A stretch of DNA of 64,000 nucleotides, taken from assembly GCF_900143515.1 (NCBI RefSeq), contig NZ_FSQT01000001.1:1798001-1862000 (forward strand), written 5' to 3'. The stretch is from Micromonospora cremea. Lineage in GTDB: Bacteria > Actinomycetota > Actinomycetes > Mycobacteriales > Micromonosporaceae. A program made the translations under genes and the position numbers. This document shows positions 7,623-16,406 of the stretch, piece by piece. The notes under the pieces were generated by a model. That model did not search any database and was not told the origin of the DNA. It saw only the letters and a list, made by a program, of their open reading frames with translations. The stretch's first letter is position 1. Every line of letters starts with the position of its first letter.

Positions 7623-8627
7623 TCAGGAGACCGGACGGGCGTGTTCCAGCTTGATCGGCGCGTGCAGCGCCGAAACCTCGACAACCCCACGCTCCTCAAC
7701 GGTCACGTTACCGCCGACACCCTGGACCGACGCGACCACCCCACCAGGAATGTTCAACGCCGTGCGCATCGTCGCCGGGTCACCGATCACCGTGATCGTG
7801 TACGGCGCCACCAACCGACGCCCCTCCACCACCAACGACCCGTTCTCCCCGTCCAGGAAGTACGTCGAGGCGATGATCCGCGCCGTCGCCCGATCACTCC
7901 CGGAGATCTGCATCGCCTCCGCGCCGGCACCCCGCAGCTCCTGCACCGCGTCCAGCACCTGGTTCGCCGAGATCGGCTTACCGCCGCCAGCGTCGAACCG
8001 CACGGTCAACCCCGGCCCCGTCGCCGGCAACGTGCCCGCCAGGATGCCCAACTCGTCCGCCCGCCGCGTCGCCTCGTCCAACGCCGCCTGCCGCCCCTGC
8101 TCACCCGAGCGCAGCTGCCGCTGGCTGTCCTCCAACGCCCGGATGTCCTGCTGCAACCGGTTCTCCCGGGCATCCAGGTCCGACAGGATCCGCACCAGGT
8201 CCTCCTGGCGCGTCGCCCCCAGCGTCGGATCCGTCGACGTCGTCTTGAGCTGCACCACCAGCGTGAAGCCCAGCAGCGCCAACAACGCCACGATCATCAC
8301 CCCGGCCGTGCTCCACCGGAACCGACCCAACGCCAGCGACCTCGCCGACGCCACCGGCTCCTCAGCCGGCCCCGACGACCCGTCCGACCGCGATACCGCG
8401 CTCAAATCCGCCGTCGCGTCCTCGTCGACCGAAGCCACCGCGGACTCCTCAGCCGGCGGCTCCGGCTCACCCTCCGCCGGCCCGTGCGGCGCCAGCGGAC
8501 TCAGCTCGTCCGGATCCGGCGCGTCCGGCCGCGGATCCGGCTCACCCGCCGGCCCACCCGGGCGCACCGGACCCGCCGGCTGCGGCCACCCGGTACCCGT
8601 CTCGGTCTGCTCGTCGCTCATCGCCAT
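7623..8627 (-). CDS. DUF881 membrane protein (Rv1825-like)
   Basis: About 334 residues: an acidic, Pro-rich cytoplasmic N-terminus (~1-105), one membrane span (STAGVMIVALLALLGFTLVV), a coiled coil (LSDLDARENRLQQDIRALED) and the DUF881 domain (GPGLTVRFDAGGG, NQVLDAVQELRGAGAEAMQI, TITVIGDPATM). The family is typical of Gram-positive envelopes and its function is poorly known. It is one of two DUF881 genes flanking sbp, as in Mycobacterium. The start is ATG at 8627 or 8621; no strong ribosome site distinguishes them. Confidence 0.85.
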   Translation of the reverse strand: MAMSDEQTETGTGWPQPAGPVRPGGPAGEPDPRPDAPDPDELSPLAPHGPAEGEPEPPAEESAVASVDEDATADLSAVSRSDGSSGPAEEPVASARSLALGRFRWSTAGVMIVALLALLGFTLVVQLKTTSTDPTLGATRQEDLVRILSDLDARENRLQQDIRALEDSQRQLRSGEQGRQAALDEATRRADELGILAGTLPATGPGLTVRFDAGGGKPISANQVLDAVQELRGAGAEAMQISGSDRATARIIASTYFLDGENGSLVVEGRRLVAPYTITVIGDPATMRTALNIPGGVVASVQGVGGNVTVEERGVVEVSALHAPIKLEHARPVS

Positions 8628-8632
8628 CAAAC

Positions 8633-8965
8633 CTACGCCCGGAACAGGTGCCGACGGATCGCCGCCACGTTGCCGAAAATCCGCACCCCGAGCACGACCA
8701 CCACACCGGTGGACAACTGACCGCCCACCCCCAACTGGTCACCGAGATACACGATCAGACCAGCGACCAGCACATTCGAGATGAACGACACCACGAACTG
8801 CTTGTCGTCGAAGATCCGGTCCAGCTTCGCCCGCACCCCACCGAACACCGCGTCCAACGCGGCCACCACCGCGATCGGCAGGTACGGCTGCAACGCCGCC
8901 GGCACGGTCGGATCGAGCCACACGCCGAGCACCACACCGGCGAGCAACGCCAGCACCGCGATCAT
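8633..8965 (-). CDS. sbp: Small basic membrane protein, DUF1290 (Sbp)
   Basis: 110 residues with three hydrophobic segments: MIAVLALLAGVVLGVWL; LPIAVVAALDAVFGGVRA; and the C-terminal VVSFISNVLVAGLIVYLGDQ with GVVVVLGVRIFGN. This is the DUF1290/Sbp pattern, found beside DUF881 genes and close to ftsZ in some Gram-positives. The ATG overlaps the stop of the upstream DUF881 gene (ATGA). Function is unknown; an envelope or division role is inferred from context. Confidence 0.9.
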   Translation of the reverse strand: MIAVLALLAGVVLGVWLDPTVPAALQPYLPIAVVAALDAVFGGVRAKLDRIFDDKQFVVSFISNVLVAGLIVYLGDQLGVGGQLSTGVVVVLGVRIFGNVAAIRRHLFRA

Positions 8966-9936
8966 CGGCCACCTCCGGAGGGGCTAGAGGTCGGCCCCGA
9001 GCCGGACGGCCCGGGACTGCCGGAACGGCCAACCGACGCGGAGGGGCTCGGACTGACCGACGGCTTGGCGTAGCGTAGCTGCGGCTCCGGAGCGGCCGGC
9101 AGGGTGAGGTCCTCCGCCTCCCGCACCCCGAACGACAAGCCCGTCGTCCGCGCGACATCCTGCATCAGCGCCGCGCTCCGGCTGTCCTCGAACCGCCGCT
9201 GCAACGAGCCCGGGCCGATCGCCGACACCTCGTACGGACCGGTCACCGGCCGGAAGTCCACCAGGATCGCCTCACCCGCCAACCGGATCGTCGACGTCGA
9301 GGTCAACCGCTGCCCGTTGATGGCGATCGCCTCCGCGCCCGCGCTCCACAACGCGTTCGCCACCCCCTGCAGGTCGCTGTAGAGCACCCGCGGCGGCCCC
9401 GCGCCCGCGCCGGTCACCGCGTCCTGGTTACCCGGCGCGTCGGCCAGCCGCACCACCACGCCGTCCCCGCGTACCCGACCCAGCCCGGTGCTCGCCTCCA
9501 GGTTGCGCAACCGCGCTGCGGCCGAACCACTCAGCGCCGCGTCCCGCTGCCGGCTGACCTCCTCGCGCAGCTCGTCGGCGCGCGTCGAGAGCCGGTCGGT
9601 CTCGCTCACCCGATCCTTGATCTGCGCCACCAGCCCGGAGCGTGCCTGGCTGCGCCCCGGCTCGTCCTCCATCGTCTGCCGGTACGCGACCGCGAAGAGG
9701 AAGCCCAGCACCACCACCACGACCAGGCTGACCGAACGCGCCGGCCAGGCCCGCCACCCCTTTGGCGCATCGGCCGGCCGCGACCGCCTGGCGGCCGCCG
9801 CGTCGGCGTAGCCCGGGTCGAGCGGGTTGCGGAACAGCTCGGTGAGGAAGTCCGGCGCGTACACCCGCTCCGGCCGGTTGCCCCTGGGCCGCGGCGCGCT
9901 GCTGTGCTCAGTGGTGCGCTCGCTGCGCTCGCTCAC
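8962..9936 (-). CDS. DUF881 membrane protein (Rv1823-like)
   Basis: 324 residues. A charged N-terminus is followed by a span (SVSLVVVVVLGFLFAVAY), a coiled coil (KDRVSETDRLSTRADELREE), the DUF881 domain (GDGVVVRLADAPG, SDLQGVANALWSAGAEAIAI, YEVSAIGPGSL) and a Ser/Pro-rich tail. The GTG start overlaps the pgsA stop (GTGA). The first residues VSERSERTTEHS resemble the VSARSE leader encoded by the junction repeat elsewhere in the window. Confidence 0.85.
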   Translation of the reverse strand: MSERSERTTEHSSAPRPRGNRPERVYAPDFLTELFRNPLDPGYADAAAARRSRPADAPKGWRAWPARSVSLVVVVVLGFLFAVAYRQTMEDEPGRSQARSGLVAQIKDRVSETDRLSTRADELREEVSRQRDAALSGSAAARLRNLEASTGLGRVRGDGVVVRLADAPGNQDAVTGAGAGPPRVLYSDLQGVANALWSAGAEAIAINGQRLTSTSTIRLAGEAILVDFRPVTGPYEVSAIGPGSLQRRFEDSRSAALMQDVARTTGLSFGVREAEDLTLPAAPEPQLRYAKPSVSPSPSASVGRSGSPGPSGSGPTSSPSGGGR

Positions 9937-10565
9937 GCCGCCGCTCCCGGGCCTCGTGCCGCGCGCACCAGCCGGGCGGCCTGCACCACGTACATTCCGC
10001 CGGCCACCCAGTAGAGCACCAGCCCCCACCAGGCCAGCCCCCAGCCGATCGCGGCGGCCGCCGTCGCCACACCGGTCGACGCGGTGGCCAGCAGCAGCAC
10101 CGGGAACGCGGCGAGCAGCAGGAACGTGGCGGTCTTGCCCACGTAGTGCACCGGCGGCGGCCCGTACCCGTAGCGGCGCAGCACCGCCAGCGAACCGAGC
10201 AGCAGCAACTCCCGGGCCAGCAGCGCCGCGGTGAACTGCCACGGCACCACCTCCCGGGCGGTGAAGGCGATCAGCGTGGCGAGGATGTAGAGCCGGTCGG
10301 CGAGCGGGTCGAGCAACTCCCCGAGCCTGCTGACCTGGCGCAACCGGCGGGCGATCCAGCCGTCCACCCAGTCGGTGGTGCCACCGATGGCCAGCACGAC
10401 GATCGCCGCCACGTCGGCGCGGGCGACCAGGAACAGGTAGAGGAAGAGCGGCACGCCCAGCAGGCGCCCGAAGCTGATCAGGTTGGGCAGGGTGAGCACC
10501 TGGTCACCGGGGGTCTGGTCACCGGTGTCTCGCGGATGCTCTGCCCGAGCCGGCCGACGCGACAC
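9933..10565 (-). CDS. CDP-alcohol phosphatidyltransferase (PgsA-like)
   Basis: 210 residues with the catalytic motif DWVDGWIARRLRQVSRLGEL followed by LDPLADR, i.e. D-x2-DG-x2-AR-x8-9-G-x3-D-x3-D, and several membrane segments. Such enzymes transfer a phosphatidyl group from CDP-diacylglycerol to an alcohol (glycerol-3-phosphate, inositol phosphate or similar). Position matches Rv1822 (pgsA2). The exact acceptor cannot be read from the sequence. It heads the operon down to garA or beyond. Confidence 0.88.
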   Translation of the reverse strand: MSRRPARAEHPRDTGDQTPGDQVLTLPNLISFGRLLGVPLFLYLFLVARADVAAIVVLAIGGTTDWVDGWIARRLRQVSRLGELLDPLADRLYILATLIAFTAREVVPWQFTAALLARELLLLGSLAVLRRYGYGPPPVHYVGKTATFLLLAAFPVLLLATASTGVATAAAAIGWGLAWWGLVLYWVAGGMYVVQAARLVRAARGPGAAA

Positions 10566-10860
10566 CGAACCTCCTCCGCGGCACGCCCCGGCGCCCGGCC
10601 GACGTCGGACGTGGCGGAGGTCGTACGCGCTGTCGGGCCGGCCACCGCCGGCTCCCCTGCGGCCCCGGACGGGACCTCTTCCCTGACGCGGCCCGCGATC
10701 TCGATGATCACGGGCCGGGTGAGTGCGCTGCCACTATATCGGGCTTCCGCCCGCGCCCTGGGTGCCGCCGCCGGCCGTTCGGTGCGGCTTTGCCGCACTG
10801 TGGCGTGGATCACCACGCGTAAAGCGTCCTAGGATACTGATGGAAGGACTTGGCGCGGAG
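10566..10860. other. Gene-free region carrying a motif shared with 32439-32467
   Basis: 295 bp upstream of pgsA and downstream of the MarR gene. It contains CGTGGATCACCACG, a short inverted repeat, overlapping a 29-bp motif (10811-10839) of which about 25 positions match a second site at 32439-32467; the shared core is GCGTCCTAGGAT. No gene is supported here. Both sites lie upstream of minus-strand genes, so a promoter or regulator site is likely. Confidence 0.5.
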
Positions 10861-11325
10861 TCAGGCGGTGCGCACCGCGGAGTCGGTCTGCTGCTCCGGC
10901 GCCGCCTGCGTCGCCGCCCGACCGAACGCGAGCAGCGCGAGCAGCAGGTCGTGCTGCACGCGCGGCGGCATCCGGTCCAGCACGACCTGTACCGCACGCT
11001 GCCGCCGTTCGGCCAGCTCTCGCAGCAGGGTCTGTGCGGCGGCGGTCGGCACCAACCGCACCTCGCGCCGGTCGCGCGGATCGGCCACCCTGCGGAGCAG
11101 CCCGGTCGCCTCCAGCCGGTCGCAGAGGCGGCTGGCAGAGGAGGGCACCACGTCCAACAGCTCAGCCAACCGGTTGACGTTGGTCTCCGCCCGGCTGCTG
11201 ATCAGCGCCAGGACCCGCAACTGGGTCGGCGGCACCGGGTGTCGCGACGCCGCCGACTCGAGCACGGCGATCAGCGTCTCGGCTGCCGTGTCGATCGCCG
11301 AGGCGAGATCCGCAGGTCGCTCCAC
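10861..11325 (-). CDS. MarR-family transcriptional regulator
   Basis: 154 residues. The winged helix is clear: PTQLRVLALISSRAETNVNR, LAELLDVVPSSASRLCDRLEA, GLLRRVADPRDRREVRLVPT (the DxRD/R wing). Such regulators are usually dimeric repressors released by small molecules; the ligand is unknown. The GTG at 11325 is the only sensible start because no upstream in-frame start precedes it. It lies 56 bp downstream of the PP2C phosphatase gene on the same strand, so the two may be cotranscribed. Confidence 0.85.
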   Translation of the reverse strand: MERPADLASAIDTAAETLIAVLESAASRHPVPPTQLRVLALISSRAETNVNRLAELLDVVPSSASRLCDRLEATGLLRRVADPRDRREVRLVPTAAAQTLLRELAERRQRAVQVVLDRMPPRVQHDLLLALLAFGRAATQAAPEQQTDSAVRTA

Positions 11326-11381
11326 CCGATGTCCCCTGCCGTCGTCGCGCTGATGCCCGCCCGGTGGAGCGGCGGCGACTC

Positions 11382-12560
11382 TCACCCGCCGTCCCGTTCG
11401 CGCGGACCGTGCCAGTCCAGGCAGACCACGACGGCATCGTCGCGCAGATCGGAGTCCACGTGGTAGGCATGCAGTTCGCGCATCACCGTACCAACCGCCT
11501 CGGTCGCCGGCTGCAACCGCGTGGCGCGCAGGGAACGGGTCATCATCCGCTGCCCGTACGGCTCCCGGCCCACCGGCTCGGCGGCCCATACCCCGTCGCT
11601 GACCACGAAGACGCGGTCCCCCGGCTCGAGCTGGAACTCCTGCAGCTCGTAGCGGGTCTCGGCGAACATGCCCAGCGGCAGCTGCTGCTCCAGCTTCAGC
11701 GGCTCGACGGCCGCGCCCCGCAGCCGAAACATCTGTGGCGAACCGGCGTCGACGGCCCGTACTCGCCCGGTGCCGGTGTCCAGCTCGAGCAGCAGGGTGG
11801 CCACGTGCCGGCGACCCCGGTGCTGGTAGAACACCGTGTCCGAGGCCAGTTCCGCCTGCTCCACCAGGCCGCCGCCGGAGCGGCGCGCGTTGCGCATCGC
11901 GTTCACGGTGACCGCGGTCAGCAGCGACGCGGCCAGCCCGCTGCCCTCGCCGTTGAGCACCGTCACGGTGAGCCGGTCGCTGTCCAGCGACCAGTCGAAG
12001 TGGTCTCCACCGACGGTGTACGCCGGTTCGAGCTGGCCCGCCAGATGGAACGCGCGGTGTGCCACGCTGCGCCCGGGCAGCAGGTCCCACTGCATCTCGG
12101 CGGCCATGCTCAGCCGCTCGCGGCGTCGGATTTGGCGGTACCGGTCGGTCTCGCGCTCCGCGGCCCGCATCGCCATCGCCAGGGCACCGGCGATGTCCGC
12201 GGCGACACCGGTGACGGCCGGGCCCGGTACGGCCGGCAGCTCGATCAGCAGCACGCCCAGGCGCTCCCCCCACACCGTCAGCGGCAGGTAGAGCCGGCAC
12301 GGGCCCTCATTGGCGGCGTCGCGTACCGGTTGCTGGCTGCTGAAACAGCGCTGCGCCACGGTGTGGCAGGCCAGGAAGCCGGCCGCCGGCAGGTCCGGGT
12401 CCAGCACCGGCCAGAGCCCGCTGATCCGGTAGTCGGCGACGAACACGTCGGTGCGCACCGCCCCCAGCGTCGAGCGGATCGCCCGGTCCGCGGCCTCCGC
12501 CAGCTGGTCGGGCGGGGCCTCGCGCAGCGCACGCGACACCACGTCCGGCGCGTCCACCAT
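11382..12560 (-). CDS. PP2C/SpoIIE-type serine phosphatase with N-terminal sensor region
   Basis: 392 residues. The first ~150 residues look like a GAF-type sensor (VFVADYRISGLWPVLDPD, CRLYLPLTVWGERLGVLLIE). The C-terminal part is an RsbU/SpoIIE phosphatase: AAEMQWDLLP, VGGDHFDWSLD (metal Asp), LNGEGSGLAASLL, VFVVSDGVW and LRDDAVVVCLD. These enzymes dephosphorylate anti-sigma antagonists in partner-switching systems. No anti-sigma or antagonist gene is adjacent, so the target is unknown. The ATG at 12560 follows GGAGAGG. Confidence 0.85.
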   Translation of the reverse strand: MVDAPDVVSRALREAPPDQLAEAADRAIRSTLGAVRTDVFVADYRISGLWPVLDPDLPAAGFLACHTVAQRCFSSQQPVRDAANEGPCRLYLPLTVWGERLGVLLIELPAVPGPAVTGVAADIAGALAMAMRAAERETDRYRQIRRRERLSMAAEMQWDLLPGRSVAHRAFHLAGQLEPAYTVGGDHFDWSLDSDRLTVTVLNGEGSGLAASLLTAVTVNAMRNARRSGGGLVEQAELASDTVFYQHRGRRHVATLLLELDTGTGRVRAVDAGSPQMFRLRGAAVEPLKLEQQLPLGMFAETRYELQEFQLEPGDRVFVVSDGVWAAEPVGREPYGQRMMTRSLRATRLQPATEAVGTVMRELHAYHVDSDLRDDAVVVCLDWHGPRERDGG

Positions 12561-12640
12561 GGTCGTCCTCTCCAGAAGCTTGCTACAGGGCAAGCATCAT
12601 ACGGACGCCCACGGACAGGCCGTCGGCGCGGTCGTGGGGG

Positions 12641-13387
12641 TCAGTCGGTGCCGCGGGTCGCCAACACGCCGTGGAACGCGTCCGGCACCGATGCCGGCGG
12701 GCCGTCCGGCCGCCACCGGCTGACCGGGACGATGCCGTCCGTCGTCGGCGTCCACCGACCCAGCAGTGGCGCGAACGCGGCCGGCGCGCGCATCCGAAAG
12801 GCCGGCCCCATCATCGCCAGCGCCTCCGGATGATCGGCCAGCTCCTCGGTGTCGAAGTCCACCGCGAGCATGCTGCCCGGCGCTGCGGCGTCGTACAGCT
12901 CGTCGAGGGTGCGGGCCAGCGTGTCGTCGTCGAGGAACGCGGCCAGCCCGAGGAAGATCACCCCGACCGGCCTACGGCCCCAGCCCGGGACGAAGCGGTG
13001 CAGCTGCGCCGGGTCGACGGTGCCGATGTCGGTGGCGTCACCGTAGCCGTAGCCGGCCCGGTCGCTGCCGGCGAGGATGCGCTGCCCCAGCCGGATGGTG
13101 ACCGGGTCGACGTCGGTGTAGAGCACGGTGGCCTCGGCGGCGACCTCGTGCACGTTGCCCATCGTGGGCACTCCCGCGCCGAAGACCAGGAACCCGTCGA
13201 CGCCCTGCTCGGTGATGGCCCGCACCGCCCGGCCGAGAAAGGCCCGCAGCTCCCGGAACACCGGCGCGCGCGGCCCGTACGCCTGCTCGAACGCGGTCGC
13301 GGCGGCCACGTCGACCGGGAAGTGGTGATCACCGCCGAGCCAGAAGTCGATCACGCGGGCCGTGCTCGGCTGGTCCGGTTCACCCAT
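12641..13387 (-). CDS. SAM-dependent methyltransferase, actinobacterial DUF574-like
   Basis: 248 residues. TARVIDFWLGGDHHFPVD is the hallmark N-terminus of the large actinobacterial family annotated as SAM-dependent methyltransferase. DGFLVFGAGVPTMGNVHEVA replaces the usual GSGxPT motif, and VLYTDVDPVTIRLGQRIL binds the cofactor adenosine. Targets of this family are unknown. The ATG at 13387 follows a GGGAGCG stretch. It stands alone, divergent from the universal stress protein gene. Confidence 0.85.
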   Translation of the reverse strand: MGEPDQPSTARVIDFWLGGDHHFPVDVAAATAFEQAYGPRAPVFRELRAFLGRAVRAITEQGVDGFLVFGAGVPTMGNVHEVAAEATVLYTDVDPVTIRLGQRILAGSDRAGYGYGDATDIGTVDPAQLHRFVPGWGRRPVGVIFLGLAAFLDDDTLARTLDELYDAAAPGSMLAVDFDTEELADHPEALAMMGPAFRMRAPAAFAPLLGRWTPTTDGIVPVSRWRPDGPPASVPDAFHGVLATRGTD

Positions 13388-13502
13388 CGACGACGCTCCC
13401 TCCCGGCTGGTCGTCGCCAGCGTACCGACCCGGAGGCTCTGGGCGGTATCGCTCCGCCGGGCCGTCCCCGGCCGCGATACTGGCCCCGGCGGGAGGTGCC
13501 CG

Positions 13503-14384
13503 GTGAACTCGGCGAACAGCGCGGCGGTGGTGGTCGGCGTGGACGGCTCGGAGCCGTCCCTGCGCGCGGTCCGCCTGGCCGCCACGGAGGCCGCCCGCCG
13601 ACACCGGCCGCTTCGCGTGGTGCACGGGTTCATCTGGCCGCTGTTGCACGTGCCGGTCTCCCCCGCCCCGGACGCGCCACCCGGCGGCGGTCTGCGCCAC
13701 CAGGCTGAGGAACTCGTCGCCGCCGCGGTGGCCGAGGCCCAGGCCACCGCACCCGGGCTGACGATCTCCGGCGAGATCATCGACGGCGAGGCCGCCGCGG
13801 TGCTGGTGGGCGAATCACCCACCGCCGCGCTCATCGTGCTCGGCGGCCGGGGGCTGGGCGGATTCGCCTCGCTGGTGCTCGGCTCGGTGGCGGTGCAGGT
13901 CGCCGCGTACGCCGACTGCCCGGTGCTGGTGGCCCGCGGCGCGGAACGGTCCGACGAGCCGGTGCTGGTCGGCATGGATGGTTCGGCGGCGTCCCGGCTC
14001 GCCGCCGAGTTCGCCGCCGAGGCCGCCGTGGCGCGGGGCGTGCCGCTGCTGGCGGTGCACGCCTACCGACACCCGGCGAGCACCGGCCCGGGCGACATGC
14101 AGCCCCTGGTGTACGACGAGGCGCGGCTGCAGGGCGAGGAGGATCGGGTGCTCGCCGAGTCGCTGGCCGGACTGACCGAGCGCTGTCCGGGGCTGCGGCT
14201 GACCTGGCGGTCGGTGCACGGCCGGGCCGGCGCCGTGCTCGCCGAGGCGTCCGAGTCCGCCCAGTTGGTGGTCGTCGGCGGGCAGGGGCGCGGCGAGGTG
14301 ACCGGGTTGCTGCTGGGGTCGGTGAGCCAGTCGGTGCTGCACCACGCCCGGTGCCCCGTCGCCGTGGTCCGCGGACCCCGTTGA
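13503..14384 (+). CDS. Universal stress protein, tandem UspA domains
   Basis: 293 residues with two UspA domains. Each begins with a nucleotide-binding strand (VVVGVDGSEPS; VLVGMDGSAAS) and ends with G-2x-G-9x-G-S (GGRGLGGFASLVLGS; GGQGRGEVTGLLLGS) followed by CPVLVAR or CPVAVVR. Both ATP-binding motifs are intact. Tandem proteins of this kind are typical of actinobacterial hypoxia or stationary-phase responses. The GTG at 13503 follows GGGAGG. Confidence 0.92.
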   Translation: MNSANSAAVVVGVDGSEPSLRAVRLAATEAARRHRPLRVVHGFIWPLLHVPVSPAPDAPPGGGLRHQAEELVAAAVAEAQATAPGLTISGEIIDGEAAAVLVGESPTAALIVLGGRGLGGFASLVLGSVAVQVAAYADCPVLVARGAERSDEPVLVGMDGSAASRLAAEFAAEAAVARGVPLLAVHAYRHPASTGPGDMQPLVYDEARLQGEEDRVLAESLAGLTERCPGLRLTWRSVHGRAGAVLAEASESAQLVVVGGQGRGEVTGLLLGSVSQSVLHHARCPVAVVRGPR

Positions 14385-14455
14385 CCCCCGGGGTTGGCCC
14401 ACTGCCAGACGGGTAGACGGTCGCGGTACGCCAACGGCGACGAAGGAGGCAGCAG

Positions 14456-14668
14456 ATGCCAGGACCACGGCCGGGCAGTAACGCCTACGACAAGCAGCGG
14501 GCGCGGATCCGCAACGCGATCGACGAGTCCGGACGGCGGGTGCCCGACGCCAAGGCCAACCAGGTCGCCAACCGGATCCTGCAGGAGGATCGCGGTCAAC
14601 GGGGCGTGGTGCGCGGCGAGCGCACGTACGGCCCCAAGAGTGAGCGCGAACCAGGCGACCCGAAGTGA
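14456..14668 (+). CDS. Small basic hydrophilic protein
   Basis: 70 residues, highly charged, no membrane segment. AYDKQRARIRNAIDESGRRV, DAKANQVANRILQEDRGQRG forms two probable helices, in the style of short actinobacterial proteins annotated as plasmid-stabilisation-like. No function can be assigned. AAGGAGGCAGCAG precedes the ATG, a strong ribosome site. The stop overlaps the start of the next gene by 4 bp (GTGA). Confidence 0.75.
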   Translation: MPGPRPGSNAYDKQRARIRNAIDESGRRVPDAKANQVANRILQEDRGQRGVVRGERTYGPKSEREPGDPK

Positions 14669-15141
14669 GGAGGGCCGACCTGGCCGACGGCGCCATCGCG
14701 GGCGCCGTCGGCAGCACCGCACTCAACGTGGTCAGCTACCTGGACATGGCCCTGCGGGCCCGGCCGGCGAGCAGCACCCCGGAGCAGACCGTCGACCGGC
14801 TGGCCGGGATCGCGCACGTGGACCTGGGATCCGGGGCCCCGGCGGCGAACCGCCGCTCGGGCCTCGGAGCCCTGGTCGGCTACGGACTGGGTATCGCCGC
14901 CGGCGTCGCGTTCGCGCTCTACGCCCGGGGCCGGCGGCAGCCGCTGCCGATGGCCACCGGCGTGCTCGGCACCGGCGTGATGGCGATGACCGACGGGTCC
15001 ATCACCGCGCTGGGCATCAGCGACCCGCGCACCTGGCGGCGCGCCGACTGGATCTCCGACGTCGCGCCCCACATGGCGTACGGACTGACGGCCGCCGCCA
15101 CCTGGAACAGGTTGCGGCGGCCGTCAGCTCGCCGTCGTTAG
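14665..15141 (+). CDS. Small membrane protein of unknown function
   Basis: 158 residues. Three or four hydrophobic stretches are visible (IAGAVGSTALNVVSYLDMAL, LGALVGYGLGIAAGVAFALY, ATGVLGTGVMAMTD, APHMAYGLTAAATW), with a basic C-terminus. No known domain is recognised. It is translationally coupled to the small basic protein upstream. Its 3' end overlaps the convergent 68-residue gene by 4 bp. Confidence 0.7.
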   Translation: MRRADLADGAIAGAVGSTALNVVSYLDMALRARPASSTPEQTVDRLAGIAHVDLGSGAPAANRRSGLGALVGYGLGIAAGVAFALYARGRRQPLPMATGVLGTGVMAMTDGSITALGISDPRTWRRADWISDVAPHMAYGLTAAATWNRLRRPSARRR

Positions 15142-15344
15142 ACCCGGTTGTCGCTGTCATCCTCGGCGATCGGCTCACCCGCCGGACCGTACGGCGACAC
15201 CTGACCCTTGGGCACCGGCCGACCCTCGTCTCCCCGAGACGAACCACGGTTGAGCGGGTGCCCAGTCGGCTTGGGCCCCTTGCTGTCCTGACTGGTGGCT
15301 CCCTTGGCGTTGCGCCGGAACTCCTCCTGCTGCGGGTTGACCAC
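15138..15344 (-). CDS. Small hydrophilic protein of unknown function
   Basis: 68 residues, rich in Gly, Pro and charged residues with no predicted fold (QQEEFRRNAKGATSQDSKGP, PVPKGQVSPYGPAGEPIAED). It looks intrinsically disordered. GGGAGACACCC precedes the start codon on the minus strand. Its stop overlaps the membrane-protein stop on the opposite strand. It may be a stress-related disordered protein, but nothing in the sequence proves it. Confidence 0.6.
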   Translation of the reverse strand: MVNPQQEEFRRNAKGATSQDSKGPKPTGHPLNRGSSRGDEGRPVPKGQVSPYGPAGEPIAEDDSDNRV

Positions 15345-15478
15345 GGGTGTCTCCCTCCGGGTACGGCAGGCGGCATTTGACCGCCTCCACCGCAGGCATA
15401 CCCGCCCGACCCGGCGGCATTCCGCACCCGCTCACCGTCGAAAGGGCTAGGCGGCGGAGTCGTGGGTACCCACCGGAC

Positions 15479-16126
15479 GTGGGCAACGACCGAACCGTGG
15501 CGCAGGTTCTGCTGGAACGGAGCAGCCGCACCTACGCGGAGGACGCCGGCATCCGGCTCTCCGACCGACCCGGGCCGCTGTACCAACTGCTGGTGCTGGC
15601 CACCCTGTTGAGCACCCGGATCCGGGCCTGCGTGGCGATGGACGCCGCCCGCGAACTGTTCGCGGCCGGCTACCGCACGCCGCAGGCGATGGAGGCGGCC
15701 ACCTGGCAGCAGCGGGTCGACGCGCTGGGCAGGGGCCACTACCGCCGCTACGACGAGCGGACGGCCACCATGCTCGGCACCGGCGCCCGGCTCTGCCTGG
15801 ACCGCTGGCACGGCGACCTGCGGCGGCTGCACAGGGAGGCCCGGGGTGATCCGGCCGGACTGCGCCGCCGGCTCACCGAGTTTCCCGGCATCGGGCCCAC
15901 CGGGGCGGACATCTACCTGCGCGAGGCGCAGACGGTCTGGTCCGACCTGCGCCCGTACGCCGACCGCCGGGCGTTGGCCGGGGCGAAGCGGCTGGGCCTG
16001 CCGGGCTCACCGGACGGGCTGGCCGGGCTGGTCGACGAGCCGGACTTCGGGCGGCTCGCCTCGGCGCTGGTACGGGTGGCGCTCGGCGAGGAGTCCGCAA
16101 GTGAGGTCACCCGCGCCGCCCGCTGA
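15479..16126 (+). CDS. Endonuclease III-like HhH protein
   Basis: 215 residues. The helix-hairpin-helix LTEFPGIGPTGADIYLREAQ and surrounding helices (LYQLLVLATLLSTRIRACVA) match the endonuclease III/HhH-GPD superfamily. The catalytic Lys of Nth is not obvious and the C-terminal 4Fe-4S cysteine loop is absent, so glycosylase activity is doubtful. It may bind damaged DNA or another substrate. The GTG at 15479 is chosen because the conserved region starts soon after it. Confidence 0.7.
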   Translation: MGNDRTVAQVLLERSSRTYAEDAGIRLSDRPGPLYQLLVLATLLSTRIRACVAMDAARELFAAGYRTPQAMEAATWQQRVDALGRGHYRRYDERTATMLGTGARLCLDRWHGDLRRLHREARGDPAGLRRRLTEFPGIGPTGADIYLREAQTVWSDLRPYADRRALAGAKRLGLPGSPDGLAGLVDEPDFGRLASALVRVALGEESASEVTRAAR

Positions 16127-16132
16127 AGCCGC

Positions 16133-16327
16133 TCACTTCACCGTCTTGTCGCCCGGCCGGGTCAGGTGCCACACCAGCAGCGCGGCGAGCAACGCCAGCA
16201 CCACCAGCCCGCCGGAGATGCCCCGGCCCTCCTCGGGGCTGCGGCCGGCGGTGCCGAAGTAGATCACCGCGAGACCGGCCAGCACCGTGACGAACTTACG
16301 AAACCCTCGGTCCTTCACATATCGCAC
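16133..16327 (-). CDS. Small two-span membrane protein
   Basis: About 64 residues. DRGFRKFVTVLAGLAVIYFG and GGLVVLALLAALLVWHL are two membrane helices separated by a short charged loop with GRSPEEGRG. No family is recognised. The start may be GTG at 16327 or 16318; a longer in-frame extension to 16399 lacks a ribosome site. It is convergent with the endonuclease III-like gene, with 6 bp between stops. Confidence 0.6.
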   Translation of the reverse strand: MRYVKDRGFRKFVTVLAGLAVIYFGTAGRSPEEGRGISGGLVVLALLAALLVWHLTRPGDKTVK

Positions 16328-16406
16328 CGTATGCGGCGCAGATCCGCTGCGCGTGGAATCGGCGGGGTTGTCCCCCGTCCGGGTGGCGTCCCGGAACACC
16401 GCGCCG

